Shown: positions 1-7,143 of the stretch, piece by piece
Layout of the letters: every line of letters begins with the position of its first letter
Position numbering within the stretch: position 1 is the stretch's first letter
NCBI GenBank assembly: GCA_018610125.1
Contig: JAHEOI010000364.1
Span: 1-11,712, forward strand
DNA from: Verrucomicrobiota bacterium
Lineage (GTDB): Bacteria; Verrucomicrobiota; Verrucomicrobiia; Limisphaerales; JAHEOI01
DNA: 11,712 bases
Direction: 5' to 3'
Translations under genes and position numbers: made by a program
The notes under the pieces: model-generated
The model's database searches: none
Seen by the model: only the letters and a program-made list of their open reading frames with translations
Told to the model about the DNA's origin: nothing

Positions 1-117
1 CCCAGAGACCGCTCCAATCTTGGCATTGGGTCCGACGCTTGAACAGCCCGAGGTCAACACCAGCATGCTCAAGGCCACCACGAGCACCGACCAGCTCATC
101 CTTATCCGAAGTTTCAT
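1..117 (-). CDS. Lipoprotein N-terminus (partial, runs off left edge)
   Basis: Only the first 39 codons lie in the window. They start at the ATG complementary to 115-117 and stay open to base 1. The peptide has a basic start (MKLRIRM), a hydrophobic stretch (about residues 10-21) and a lipobox LTSGC with the acceptor cysteine at residue 25. This predicts a signal-peptidase-II-processed, lipid-anchored envelope protein. An AAAGG ribosome binding site sits 7 nt upstream of the ATG, which supports this start. The mature part begins CSSVGPNAKIGAVSG; the small-residue spacing resembles the start of glycine-zipper lipoproteins, but too little is visible to name a family. The gene is divergent from the cytochrome/DUF1080 gene, and the two share a 275-nt upstream region. 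Lipoprotein status is well supported; function is unknown. Confidence 0.75.
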   Translation of the reverse strand, partial: MKLRIRMSWSVLVVALSMLVLTSGCSSVGPNAKIGAVSG

Positions 118-296
118 GGTTACACCTTTCTTTCTGCCAATCTCCGATCTTTGCAGAGACCAATCTCGCTCCTTCTTTTCGCCAAAACAACCCAGAAATG
201 GAGCGTCCTCTTCCCTGACCGAAAATCGCCAGCAGACCGGGCACTCTGTGTTACAAGACGTGACAGCCCAGGTCGATAAACGCCCAACGCAAAGGC

Positions 297-324
297 TTGA
301 CTCGAAAAGACCGAATTTTAGCAT
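297..324 (+). promoter_or_regulatory. Candidate sigma70-type promoter for the cytochrome/DUF1080 gene
   Basis: TTGACT at 297-302 (5 of 6 to the -35 consensus) is followed after 16 nt by TAGCAT at 319-324 (4 of 6 to the -10 consensus). A start near 331 would give a leader of about 60 nt before the ATG at 393. The -10 match is only moderate and such pairs arise by chance, so this is a candidate. The rest of the 118-392 gap shows no clear second promoter for the divergent lipoprotein gene. Confidence 0.25.
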
Positions 325-392
325 GGCAGCCAGGCAACCATTTGAGCAGTACAACCGCTACCAACCTGAATCGGGGTCAACCGACACAACGT

Positions 393-2183
393 ATGAAGCG
401 ATTTGAAACCACCGTTACGGCGCTCGCAATAGCGACATTGACTCTCCTATTCCTTTGTCCGGCGACCACCGGTTTGAGTCAACCAAGCCAGGGGGACAAT
501 CTCTCCCGACTCGTCTCACTCCTCCAGAAGGTCGATAACCCTCAGTTTCAGCTCGATGTCTTGACAGGAATACGCGATGCGCTCAAAGGTCAACGTCACG
601 TCGCCATGCCGGACGGCTGGAAAGCGGCAGAAAAGCAGCTTCTCAAAAGCCCGAATCAAGAAGTCCGTTCCTTGACGCAATCGTTGGGGGTCACTTTCGG
701 CAGCAAGCGGGCCTTGAAGCAGCTCAGAAGCACGTTAAAGGATTCATCGGCCCCTTCCAGCAAGCGAAAGCAAGCCTTGCAAGCGCTGATGCAAGCCAAC
801 GACCCGAAGCTCCCGCCGATTCTCCATCGATTATTGGATCAACCGGCGCTTCGCGGCACCATTCTCAAAGGGCTGGCCCAGTACAACCATCCCGATACAC
901 CCGAAGCTATTCTCGAAACTTTCCCCCGGCTTACTCCGAGCGAGCAACGGATCGCCCTCAACACGCTTGCCTCACGTCGAAATTTCGCCAAGCATCTCCT
1001 CGAAGCGATCCAAAACAACACCGTGTCAAAGCAGGCATTGACCGCCGATCTTGTTCAACGACTGCGAAAGCTGGAAGATCCGAAGATCAATCAAACGCTG
1101 AAACGGCTCTGGGGAGTGGCACGAAAGACCGACCAGGAGAAACAGAAACAGATTCGCCACTACAGGCAGGTCTACCGTTCCGCCGGCGATCCCCCAGGCA
1201 ACGCGTCGCGCGGACGAGCATTATTCGTCCAACGCTGCCAGCAATGCCATACCCTTTTCGGGATCGGTAACGACGTCGGTCCCGACCTGACCGGGTCAAA
1301 CCGGGACAATCTCGATTACATCCTGCAGAACATCCTCGATCCAAACGCCTTGATTCCCAACGAATACCGCACGTCCATCTTGAAAACGACCGACGGACGC
1401 ATTCTGAGCGGCATCGTCCAGCGCCAAGATGCCAACGCCGTGACCATCCAAACCGTGACCCAAAGCGTCACCGTCCCACGGAACGAGATCGCTTCCCTGG
1501 AAACTCAATCGATTTCAATGATGCCGGAAGGCTTGCTGGGAGGATTGTCCGACCGGCAAGTGCGCGACCTCCTATACTACCTCGCCCAACCGACGCAGGT
1601 CCCGGTCACAGCCACCCCGTTTACGGTCGATCTCTTTTTTAATGGCAACGACTTGACCAACTGGCGCGGCAACCCCGATCTCTGGAAGGTGACCGACGGC
1701 ACCATTGTCGGCAAGACCAAAACCGGCCTCGATCACAACGAGTTCCTCAAAAGCCAAATGGTCCTAAGCGATTTTCGCCTAGTGTGCCAGGTCAAGCTGA
1801 TCCCGAATTCCGAGAACAGCGGCATCCAGTTTCGCAGTCAACCCCATGGGGACGGCGAAATGAAAGGCTATCAGGCCGACATCGGAAAAGGCTGGTGGGG
1901 TAAGCTCTACGAAGAGCAAGGACGCGGGCTGCTATGGGAAAAATCGGGCGAAGCGTTCGTTCAGCCGGACCATTGGAACACATACGAAATCGTGGCGGTG
2001 GAGCACCGGATTAAAACCGCCATCAATGGTCACCGCTGCGTTAACCTTGAAGACCCTCAAGGCGACACCCAGGGACTGATCGGCTTGCAGCTCCACTCGG
2101 GCGGCCCGATGGAGGTTCGCTTCAAAGACTTCCAAATCGATTTAAAGCCTCAGCCCAAGCTCAAGACAGCCCAGGAAAAATAG
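393..2183 (+). CDS. Secreted HEAT-repeat / cytochrome c / DUF1080 (3-keto-disaccharide hydrolase) fusion
   Basis: A 596-residue exported protein. I chose the ATG at 393 because it gives a proper signal peptide (MKRF..., hydrophobic about residues 8-22); the in-frame ATG at 297 would add 32 residues without one. No strong ribosome binding site is seen. Residues about 35-245 are helical and HEAT-like. Residues about 270-400 are a cytochrome c module of the TIGR02603 type: heme-binding C282-Q-Q-C285-H286, GPDLTG at 296-301, and MPEGL at 377-381, whose methionine is the likely distal heme ligand. Residues about 410-585 match DUF1080 (PF06439), a concanavalin-like fold: LFFNGNDLTNW near its start, SGIQFRS in the middle, VRFKDFQI at the end. 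Members of DUF1080 hydrolyse 3-keto-glycosides. The likely role is periplasmic carbohydrate processing coupled to electron transfer, but the substrate is unknown. It faces the dehydrogenase operon convergently. Confidence 0.88.
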   Translation: MKRFETTVTALAIATLTLLFLCPATTGLSQPSQGDNLSRLVSLLQKVDNPQFQLDVLTGIRDALKGQRHVAMPDGWKAAEKQLLKSPNQEVRSLTQSLGVTFGSKRALKQLRSTLKDSSAPSSKRKQALQALMQANDPKLPPILHRLLDQPALRGTILKGLAQYNHPDTPEAILETFPRLTPSEQRIALNTLASRRNFAKHLLEAIQNNTVSKQALTADLVQRLRKLEDPKINQTLKRLWGVARKTDQEKQKQIRHYRQVYRSAGDPPGNASRGRALFVQRCQQCHTLFGIGNDVGPDLTGSNRDNLDYILQNILDPNALIPNEYRTSILKTTDGRILSGIVQRQDANAVTIQTVTQSVTVPRNEIASLETQSISMMPEGLLGGLSDRQVRDLLYYLAQPTQVPVTATPFTVDLFFNGNDLTNWRGNPDLWKVTDGTIVGKTKTGLDHNEFLKSQMVLSDFRLVCQVKLIPNSENSGIQFRSQPHGDGEMKGYQADIGKGWWGKLYEEQGRGLLWEKSGEAFVQPDHWNTYEIVAVEHRIKTAINGHRCVNLEDPQGDTQGLIGLQLHSGGPMEVRFKDFQIDLKPQPKLKTAQEK

Positions 2184-2187
2184 CCAA

Positions 2188-2248
2188 CCTCCCTGATAGG
2201 GGCCAAGCGAGAAGTGGTACGTCCGGGAGAACGTCCTTATCAGGGAGG
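2188..2248. repeat. Inverted pair of intergenic repeat (family copies 1 and 2)
   Basis: The arm CCTCCCTGATAGGG (2188-2201) is complementary to CCTTATCAGGGAGG (2235-2248) with one G-T wobble, separated by about 33 nt. The right arm continues leftward as GGGAGAACGTCC, which resembles the copies near 11173-11311. The left arm begins five bases after the stop codon of the DUF1080 gene. It could fold in the mRNA 3' end, but it has no U-tract, so I do not call it an intrinsic terminator. Confidence 0.65.
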
Positions 2249-2366
2249 CGGCCCTCGGTCATCTTGGCATGGATCGTGCTAAACGAAACATACAATGAGC
2301 TTCACGCTCCATGCATTATATCACAACGATGCAAAGAAACCTGCCGACCTGGCATTCAAGGCCGGG

Positions 2367-2394
2367 TTGACATGCCTCTTTGGCCCACTATAAC
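2367..2394 (+). promoter_or_regulatory. Near-consensus sigma70 promoter of an orphan small-RNA unit
   Basis: A perfect -35 box TTGACA (2367-2372) is followed by a 16-nt spacer and TATAAC (2389-2394), 5 of 6 to the -10 consensus. This is the best promoter match I see in the window. Transcription should begin about 2400-2402. No protein gene follows; a strong terminator ends the unit about 75 nt later. Confidence 0.7.
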
Positions 2395-2400
2395 GCGCCG

Positions 2401-2477
2401 ACATGACGTTCGGCGTCCTTCGCATACTGGAATTGGTTGGCTAGGGGATCGCTTAAAAGGCGACCCCCTAGTTTTTT
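2401..2477 (+). ncRNA. Putative small RNA of about 75 nt (promoter-to-terminator unit)
   Basis: The transcript predicted between the promoter at 2367-2394 and the terminator at 2441-2477 would be about 70-77 nt. Near its 5' end GACG and CGTC (2406-2418) can pair around a TTCGG loop. A linker of about 20 nt follows, then the terminator hairpin. No known RNA family is recognised. A 13-codon frame (ATG 2403, stop TAG 2442-2444, peptide MTFGVLRILELVG) fills the transcript and would be almost leaderless, so a small peptide or leader-type element is an alternative. The start coordinate is inferred from promoter spacing. Confidence 0.5.
2441..2477 (+). terminator. Rho-independent terminator
   Basis: CTAGGGG (2441-2447) pairs perfectly with CCCCTAG (2465-2471). 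After one A-C mismatch, TCGC (2449-2452) pairs with GCGA (2460-2463) around a 7-nt loop. Six T residues follow at 2472-2477. The T-tract is only on this side, so it acts on plus-strand transcripts: the small-RNA unit, and possibly read-through from the DUF1080 gene. Confidence 0.85.
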
Positions 2478-2590
2478 CTCGAGCACCCACCGCTCTCCGA
2501 AAATTTGCTCCCAAGACCGGCTACAGTTCGTTGCCCCATTTTTGGCCAATGGCTATCAGGTTCTGGCAAGGACCCAATTTGAGCGATTTT

Positions 2591-2651
2591 GACCCTTACC
2601 CTGCCCTCTCCCATCGGATGGGAGAGGGTGCTCGGAGGGCGGGTTAGGGTA
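2591..2651. repeat. REP-like long hairpin element
   Basis: CCCTCTCCCATC (2604-2615) and GATGGGAGAGGG (2617-2628) form a perfect inverted repeat around one central G; in RNA the loop would be a few bases larger. Outer arms ACCCTTACCC (2592-2601) and GGGTTAGGGT (2641-2650) pair with one mismatch. Similar CCCTCTCCC...GGGAGAGGG elements occur as dispersed intergenic repeats in many bacterial genomes (general knowledge). There is one copy here, unrelated in sequence to the repeat at 2188-2248. Confidence 0.6.
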
Positions 2652-2783
2652 CTTTGCTTGCTTCTCTCTCAATCCCAGATTACACGCATTTGAACCAGAT
2701 CGACCGGAAGAATCGCTCAGTTCAGGAATTAGCCGAGCCTTTTTTTGGGTCATCCCCGGCACTGTTTTGCCTATGCACAGCAC

Positions 2784-2800
2784 TGCGTGAATTTCACGCA
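2784..2800. other. Perfect 17-bp palindrome
   Basis: TGCGTGAA and TTCACGCA flank a single central T. It lies about 70 nt past the stop codon of the dehydrogenase gene. It could be an mRNA-end hairpin or a binding site for a dimeric protein. No T-tract follows on either strand, so it is not a standard terminator. Confidence 0.35.
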
Positions 2801-2868
2801 TCGCCTCTCCTCTCCCCCCTTTCGGAGACGCGATCCAATTTGATGGCCCGTTCCAAGGGAATGCCTCG

Positions 2869-5559
2869 CTAGTGTTTCTCTTTGAGGAACGCGATCAGGC
2901 TACGGAAATCACTCACAGTGAGCTGACGTTCCAGCCCCTCCGGCATTAAGGAAGTCTCGACGACCCCATAATCGCTTACATCCTCAAAGGTCTCGAACTC
3001 GCCCCCGCGGTCGCTCTGAACATAAATCTCGACATCGTCATAATGGACATCGATCTGTCGGCCATAGTGCATCCGTCCATTCTCGGTCTTGACGTACCAA
3101 GTCTGCCATCCGGGAGCTATCCGCTCAGAAGGCTGGAGGATGGCGTCGATCAACTGCCTGCGGCTCTTTGAGCGTCCCACTCCCGTGAGGTTGGGACCAA
3201 AATAGCCACCTCGATTGCCGATGGCATGGCATCGTGAGCATTGCGCCAAAGGCGAATAAAAGACACGCCGACCGACGGAGGGATCACCTCCTTCGGCCAA
3301 AGCTTGATACCACTCTTTGTTGCTGCTCGGACGTCCTTGGCGGGGGCTTGAACCCAAAGCAAAATCGAGCTGTTGAGCGATCGCTTCCTCCTTTGAACCC
3401 TGCCGGAGTCTCGCCTTTCGCTTCCGGAGAGCCTGTTTTGCCTCTTGGGAGAGTGACCGGCTTCGGAGGTAACGGGCCGCAGCCAACTGGACGACAGGCG
3501 GTGCCCTCTCCAGCAAACCGAGTGCTTGATCGACCGCCTCTGCAGGCTGTCGGCTCAGCACCAGCAACGCCTCGGCGCGTTGCTTGGGCGAGCTTGAGTC
3601 TGACTCGGCAATCTTTGTGAGGACATTAACCACCTCCTTACCGGTCACACCGGCAAGTGTCCGGATCGCCTCCAAGGCCAGACGCCCGTTCCCTCTTTCG
3701 GCCAATTCGAGCACAAGCTCGAGATGCGCCTCGGGCTCTTCGAGATACTCCAGAGCGACAGCACGAACCATCCGAGATCGCGATGCATCCTTAAGCAATT
3801 TCGGGATAAATCCATCGGGAAGCTCAAGCTCCTCATCGGCCTCTGGATCTTGGCTTGCGTAAGCCTCGACGAACGAGGGACGGAGGTGTCGCACCGTCGC
3901 GAGATACGTCTCGAACAGCCCGGACGTAACCTCGCCTTGGTTGATCGACCGTGCCAGATCCGGTCGAAGCGTCGTCATAGTGCGGCGACCTACCCAAATG
4001 AGTGCCATTCGACGGATCACCCGCTTGGGATCGGCAAGGAGCCGCTTGGCCACGGCCACGGCCTTTGCTTCATCGATACCGGAACGATGAAGCGCCAGCA
4101 ATGCGCCAAGCCTCACTTCAGGATCCGAGCTCTCGGTGGCCTCGAGGACCCGCTCTTGAAAAGGAGCCCTCGATAAGACCGTTATTGCCGCCGATCGGAC
4201 AAATGGATCCTGAGAAGTTAAGGCGCTTTTGAGTCTCCCAAAATCGGATTTTTCATCGGCGTTGTTGATCTTTTCGAGACGCTGCCGCCCGGGATCAGAC
4301 TCAACCGGCCCATACCGCCGCCGTGGCCCCCTCTGTTTCACTCCCTTCTTCGGGGCCATTCGCCAAATGCGCCCCTTACCGTGGTTCGGATACTGACGGA
4401 CCACCCAGTCGGTGATGTACACGGCGCCGTGGCTATCCGCGGCCATGGAGACAGGATGAAATCGATCGCCGCCTTGGATCAGGACTTGCGGCTCACCTCT
4501 CACCGACACTCCCCGCTGTTGGAGGTCAATTCCAACAATGGTGTTTTCCTCCCATACCGCCGCCAGAACATCGCCGGGATAGTCGCTCGGCAGCGCCGCG
4601 TAGCCTGTGGGAAGGATACCGCTTACTGCCTCGCCCAGGGGAGCGGCGTAGGGCAAGGTCCCCGGCAATTCACCGTCCCAAGCGAGGTATGGATGGATGC
4701 CACTTCCTCCATAAAGGGCTTTATAGCCGTAATCACCCCCTGAGATGACGTGGACCAGCCGATTCGGGCCTCGGCTGTCGGGATCGTTGTCCGAGGCAAG
4801 CAGTCGCCCATGGAGGTCAAATGCCACATCAAAGGGATTCCAGAAGCCTGTCGCCACCTTCTGCAAATCGGTTCCGTCAGGCCGGCATCGCATGATGTTG
4901 CCGCCATCACCGAAGCCGCTCACCGAAGAGCCGTCGGCGGCCTCCATCCGCCACGGATCCCCGCCGACATTGCCCCGGGTGATATAGAGCCAACCGTCCC
5001 GAGAGAAGGTCACCCCCATCAGGGCAGCGTGATCATAGACGTATTCCGGCTTCGTCAGCCCGGCAATCCGCTTGCGATCCTCACTGCGCCCGTCGCCATC
5101 CCGATCGTAAAGGGCCCACACAGCACGGCTTGTAACGACGAAAAGGGTGCCTTGGGGCGAGAAGGCGAGGTTCATGCCATTCTCGATCCCTTTGGCAAAG
5201 ATATGGTGGCCGTCGGCTGCCCCATCCCGATCGGAATCCGAAAAGACCTTGACCCGGTCACTCGCCGGGCCCGGATAGTCATCGGATTCCAGATGTGTAT
5301 GGGATTCCAGGACATAAATTCGATCGTGTCGGCCGACAGCAACCCCGATCGGCGTTACAATCTCCGGCTCGGAAGCAAACAGACTGAGCACAAGATCGTC
5401 GTTATTAACCTTCGGCACGGGGAGATCGGCCTGCTGGCGTCCACCTTCCCCGCTCGAAAGCCCCCCGGCCTCGACCGCCCCGGCATAGACGCTCAAGCAT
5501 ACAAGGCAGAAGGTTACCCCTAATAGCCACCTCCCGGTTCTTCTATCGTCTGCATTCAT
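2869..5559 (-). CDS. PVC-type secreted dehydrogenase: beta-propeller / HEAT / cytochrome c
   Basis: An 896-residue exported protein. The start at 5559 is preferred because AGGAGG (complement of 5564-5569) lies 4 nt upstream and it gives a clean signal peptide ending near AVEA (residues 28-31). Residues about 55-405 form a propeller of the TIGR02604 type, related to PQQ-type glucose/sorbosone dehydrogenases. Visible marks are VLESHTH (83-89) and two calcium-binding-like loops, DSDRDGAADG (108-117) and DRDGDGRSED (152-161). Residues about 440-720 are HEAT-like helical repeats. Residues about 755-896 are a TIGR02603-type cytochrome c module with C774-S-R-C777-H778, GPNLTG (788-793) and MPEGL (872-876). 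The likely role is periplasmic oxidation of a sugar or alcohol with electron transfer to its own heme; substrate and cofactor cannot be read from sequence. An upstream in-frame ATG at 5595 overlaps the preceding stop as ATGA, so translational coupling is possible. Confidence 0.9.
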   Translation of the reverse strand: MNADDRRTGRWLLGVTFCLVCLSVYAGAVEAGGLSSGEGGRQQADLPVPKVNNDDLVLSLFASEPEIVTPIGVAVGRHDRIYVLESHTHLESDDYPGPASDRVKVFSDSDRDGAADGHHIFAKGIENGMNLAFSPQGTLFVVTSRAVWALYDRDGDGRSEDRKRIAGLTKPEYVYDHAALMGVTFSRDGWLYITRGNVGGDPWRMEAADGSSVSGFGDGGNIMRCRPDGTDLQKVATGFWNPFDVAFDLHGRLLASDNDPDSRGPNRLVHVISGGDYGYKALYGGSGIHPYLAWDGELPGTLPYAAPLGEAVSGILPTGYAALPSDYPGDVLAAVWEENTIVGIDLQQRGVSVRGEPQVLIQGGDRFHPVSMAADSHGAVYITDWVVRQYPNHGKGRIWRMAPKKGVKQRGPRRRYGPVESDPGRQRLEKINNADEKSDFGRLKSALTSQDPFVRSAAITVLSRAPFQERVLEATESSDPEVRLGALLALHRSGIDEAKAVAVAKRLLADPKRVIRRMALIWVGRRTMTTLRPDLARSINQGEVTSGLFETYLATVRHLRPSFVEAYASQDPEADEELELPDGFIPKLLKDASRSRMVRAVALEYLEEPEAHLELVLELAERGNGRLALEAIRTLAGVTGKEVVNVLTKIAESDSSSPKQRAEALLVLSRQPAEAVDQALGLLERAPPVVQLAAARYLRSRSLSQEAKQALRKRKARLRQGSKEEAIAQQLDFALGSSPRQGRPSSNKEWYQALAEGGDPSVGRRVFYSPLAQCSRCHAIGNRGGYFGPNLTGVGRSKSRRQLIDAILQPSERIAPGWQTWYVKTENGRMHYGRQIDVHYDDVEIYVQSDRGGEFETFEDVSDYGVVETSLMPEGLERQLTVSDFRSLIAFLKEKH

Positions 5560-5563
5560 AACG

Positions 5564-5569
5564 CCTCCT
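5564..5569 (-). promoter_or_regulatory. Ribosome binding site deciding the dehydrogenase start
   Basis: The minus strand reads AGGAGG, then CGTT, then ATG (5559-5557). The perfect Shine-Dalgarno core favours the internal ATG over the one at 5595, which would place 12 extra residues before the signal peptide. Confidence 0.7.
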
Positions 5570-5591
5570 ATCAGGTCCTTCCAACAACAAC

Positions 5592-7040
5592 TCATTGAGC
5601 CTTGCCCTCAATCCGAAAGCCCACAACGCTTCGCTCGGGAATACGATACGAAAACGAGCACTCTCCTTGTCCCACTCCGGCGGTCACTTTCTCCAGCACC
5701 GACTTGCCATCCCCTTGATGATCGCCGCGATAGACATTCACCTCGACGGCGCCCTTGATCGGGAGATTCTTGAGCCGGAAGTCAGCCTTATACGCTCCCT
5801 CCCGTCCCACACAAACCGCAATCGGCTCACCGGCCACGTTGATCGCGGCCAAGGCGCTGGTCTTTGGAAGCCCCTCCAAGGCCACAATCCGACTCGGCCC
5901 TTTGCCGAGCTTCAGGGTATTGGACATAAGCACCCAGAGGTTCGCCGTTGGCACCGTGCCTGTGTCATCGAACCAATAGCGAGGATCATCCTCACCCCCT
6001 TTGTTCTGGATCTCCCACAAGCCGGCGGCCTCAAGACCGTCTTTCAAAGTGCCGATCAGATGACCCGCCACCGGCACCGGCTCAATGGTTCCAGGAATCG
6101 GGATGTCGCTCTCCGGGTACTCGGGGACATAAGAGCTACGAATAATCGGCAGGTCAACGCCATATTGCGCCATTAAGCTTCGGTAGGTCTTGACCGTCGC
6201 GCTTGGATAATGCTCGGCATCAAAGGTGTGAAATGAGAGGAATCCCAGCCCGCTTCGAATTTTTGGATCGTCGAGGAGCCACTTGACCTGCTCCTTCCCG
6301 ACCCACGAAGCCACAGGCCCGCCAACAGGGGTCTCGGGGTGTTCGGATTGAGCGACGGCTTCCAGCGCGCGCCGAGCCACTTTCTGGTAACCGGTCTTTC
6401 GGTCGTAAGGACTCCCTTCAACCAGGAACTGCGGATCCCGATCAACCTCGTTGAATAGCTCGATGTAGTCCACGGCGCCTTCGTAATGGTTGACGATTTT
6501 CCGCACGATTGCACCCCATACTTCAAGATCGCGCGGCATGGTCTCCTCGTCGTCCGGAGCGCCTTGCCAGCGGTTCCATCGCGCGTTTTTGATCACAAGG
6601 CAGACCCGCATGCCGCGGGCGGAAGCCTCGCTCACGAAATCGTCGCCATAAATCCCCTCCTGCCAATCCCAATTTTTCGGCTTGGCGCATCCTTGGCGGT
6701 TTGCTAAAAATGCCTTTGGTGAATCGCAAGGCACCAACTCGGTGAGATCGGCTTGCATCCGCATAAACCGAAAGCCTTGCTTTTTCAAGGTATCCCATTG
6801 GCTCTCGGATAATCCCCGTGGCTGTGCCCCGCCAAACACATAAGGACTCCCCCGGGCGATCACCTCGGAGTAATCGATTTCCAGAACCGATGGCGAAGCC
6901 ACTGCAGCCGAGTTTTCCCGGCTCTTATCGTTCTTTCCTTGGGTGACGAGTGCGCATAAAACGACCGCCGAACTTAAGAGGCAAAGGAAAGATCTTTGAG
7001 TTTTCCGAACCGAGCCAATCCAGCTCATTCTTTCCATCAT
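5592..7040 (-). CDS. Secreted clan-A glycoside hydrolase-like protein (GH39/GH5-like TIM barrel)
   Basis: A 482-residue protein. The start at 7040 has GGAG (7046-7049, minus strand) 5 nt upstream and gives an N-terminal export signal (basic residues, then hydrophobic about 17-33). In-frame ATGs at 7100 and 7079 would bury that signal. Residues about 55-375 look like a clan-A TIM barrel: FRFMRMQADL (90-99), RVCLVIKNARW (145-155), and YIELFNEVD (192-200) holding the acid/base pair N197-E198; GFLSFHTFD (266-274) is a later strand. A small beta-sandwich-like C-terminus covers about 385-480. Where the family normally has its nucleophile (usually a T-E motif after a beta-strand) this protein has LPIIRSSYVPEYPE (297-310), so E307 or E310 must serve, or activity is lost. 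It probably acts outside the cytoplasm on a glycan. Its stop overlaps the alternative dehydrogenase ATG, indicating one operon. Confidence 0.8.
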   Translation of the reverse strand: MMERMSWIGSVRKTQRSFLCLLSSAVVLCALVTQGKNDKSRENSAAVASPSVLEIDYSEVIARGSPYVFGGAQPRGLSESQWDTLKKQGFRFMRMQADLTELVPCDSPKAFLANRQGCAKPKNWDWQEGIYGDDFVSEASARGMRVCLVIKNARWNRWQGAPDDEETMPRDLEVWGAIVRKIVNHYEGAVDYIELFNEVDRDPQFLVEGSPYDRKTGYQKVARRALEAVAQSEHPETPVGGPVASWVGKEQVKWLLDDPKIRSGLGFLSFHTFDAEHYPSATVKTYRSLMAQYGVDLPIIRSSYVPEYPESDIPIPGTIEPVPVAGHLIGTLKDGLEAAGLWEIQNKGGEDDPRYWFDDTGTVPTANLWVLMSNTLKLGKGPSRIVALEGLPKTSALAAINVAGEPIAVCVGREGAYKADFRLKNLPIKGAVEVNVYRGDHQGDGKSVLEKVTAGVGQGECSFSYRIPERSVVGFRIEGKAQ

Positions 7041-7103
7041 CGTGTCTCCAGTTACGTATTGAAATCCTTGATCTCGCATGCCTCCTACTCTGACAGTCAA
7101 AAA

Positions 7104-7121
7104 ATTACGAGAAGATTACGA
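7104..7121. promoter_or_regulatory. 11-bp-spaced direct repeat, candidate response-regulator box
   Basis: ATTACGA occurs at 7104-7110 and again at 7115-7121, so the units start exactly 11 bp apart. A related GTTACGT lies at 7051-7057. OmpR/PhoB-family regulators bind as head-to-tail dimers to direct repeats with about 10-11 bp spacing. This repeat lies in the 103-nt divergent region between the glycosidase operon and the two-component genes. Binding is inferred. If the kinase started at the earlier in-frame ATG (7078) these bases would be coding. Confidence 0.4.
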
Positions 7122-7143
7122 AGATTCTGTTCGGTGGGGATTC

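Larger units (their letters stand above)
2184..2868. other. 685-nt gene-free region between convergent genes
   Basis: No convincing protein gene lies here; the open frames have no ribosome binding sites, no recognisable domains, and cross repeats and a terminator. It contains an inverted repeat pair (2188-2248), a strong promoter (2367-2394) feeding a terminator (2441-2477), a REP-like hairpin (2591-2651) and a perfect palindrome (2784-2800). These are listed separately. No clear intrinsic terminator was found for the minus-strand operon that ends at 2869. Confidence 0.7.

Noticed and set aside
20..406. 128-residue open frame at the left end, plus strand
   Set aside because: It is antisense to the lipoprotein signal peptide and overlaps the start of the cytochrome/DUF1080 gene.
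2188..2248. Intrinsic terminator for the DUF1080 gene
   Set aside because: The hairpin has a long loop and no T-tract; the copies near 11200 show it belongs to a repeat family.
2264..2647. 127-residue open frame in the intergenic region
   Set aside because: It runs through the promoter, the terminator and the REP-like hairpin, has no ribosome binding site and no family resemblance.
2731..2747. Terminator suggested by the run of seven T residues
   Set aside because: The preceding bases give only a weak 4-bp stem (GCTC/GAGC) with a long loop.
2654..2872. 72-residue open frame next to the dehydrogenase stop
   Set aside because: It spans the palindrome and a polypyrimidine tract and has low-complexity composition with no translation signal.
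4750..5523. 257-residue open frame on the plus strand
   Set aside because: Antisense to the propeller domain of the dehydrogenase, whose motifs are clear; GC-rich codon bias explains the open frame.
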